The notes beneath the pieces are model-generated. The model did not search any database. It worked only from the letters and a program-made list of their open reading frames with translations, and was not told where the DNA came from. This document shows, piece after piece, positions 5,678 through 5,702 of a stretch of DNA of 5,702 nucleotides; the first letter of the stretch is position 1, and each line of letters starts with the position of its first letter. Made by a program: the position numbers and the translations under genes. Where the stretch lies: NCBI GenBank assembly GCA_021443285.1, contig JABUUG010000093.1:1-5702 (forward strand). The letters run 5' to 3'. This DNA comes from Bacteroidaceae bacterium. GTDB lineage: Bacteria > Bacteroidota > Bacteroidia > Bacteroidales > Bacteroidaceae.

Positions 5678-5702
5678 GTCTTTAACTCCTTTAACTCCTT
5701 TA
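5678..5702 (-). repeat. 9-nt-unit tandem repeat, right arm, cut by window edge
   Basis: The units gtctttaac (5678-5686), tcctttaac (5687-5695) and tccttta (5696-5702, truncated by the window end) are the same 9-nt unit on the opposite strand. Together with 5604-5628 they enclose 49 nt, in which gtgatttgt occurs at 5638-5646 and again across the arm boundary at 5671-5679. In RNA the arms could pair as a long stem and act as a transcript end, but the loop is large and no U-tract is visible within the window. Confidence 0.7.

Overview
The window looks like a chromosomal segment from an anaerobic member of the Bacteroidales, probably Prevotella-like. The evidence is the protein character (an HGxLHLCGINDK-type YbeY, a class A flavodiiron protein, a Na/Pi symporter with a PhoU tail), the lack of Shine-Dalgarno sequences in front of the starts, A/T-rich spacers between moderately GC-rich genes, and heavy use of ATA for isoleucine in several genes. 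The genus is an inference. All six genes lie on the + strand. I see no mobile element, tRNA, rRNA or CRISPR array.

Region 1 (1-1267) is a housekeeping block: the 3' end of era (ribosome-assembly GTPase, KH domain only), then coaD (phosphopantetheine adenylyltransferase), then ybeY (endoribonuclease for rRNA maturation). coaD and ybeY overlap by 4 nt (ATGA). Era and YbeY both act on 16S rRNA 3'-end maturation and 30S quality control. CoaD supplies the penultimate step of CoA synthesis.

Region 2 (1268-2396) is one AraC-family regulator with AT-rich spacers on both sides. The spacers carry the same short-unit repeat in opposite orientation, so the regulator is bracketed by inverted repeats.

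Region 3 (2397-3691) is a flavodiiron protein with all diiron ligands and an FMN-binding flavodoxin domain, predicted to reduce O2 and/or NO. Two hairpins follow it, the second a strong terminator.

Region 4 (3692-5702) is a 190-nt leader with three successive hairpins, a Na+/phosphate cotransporter fused to a PhoU-like domain, and a 9-nt-unit repeat that reappears inverted at the window edge.

Apart from the conserved genes, the notable feature is the spacers. Three families of short degenerate tandem repeats, with units of 7, 8 and 9 nt, each occur twice. The 7-nt and 9-nt families recur in inverted orientation, and the 7-nt pair differs internally by exactly one unit. I did not find a convincing new multi-gene system; the strongest leads are the repeat families and the Na/Pi leader.
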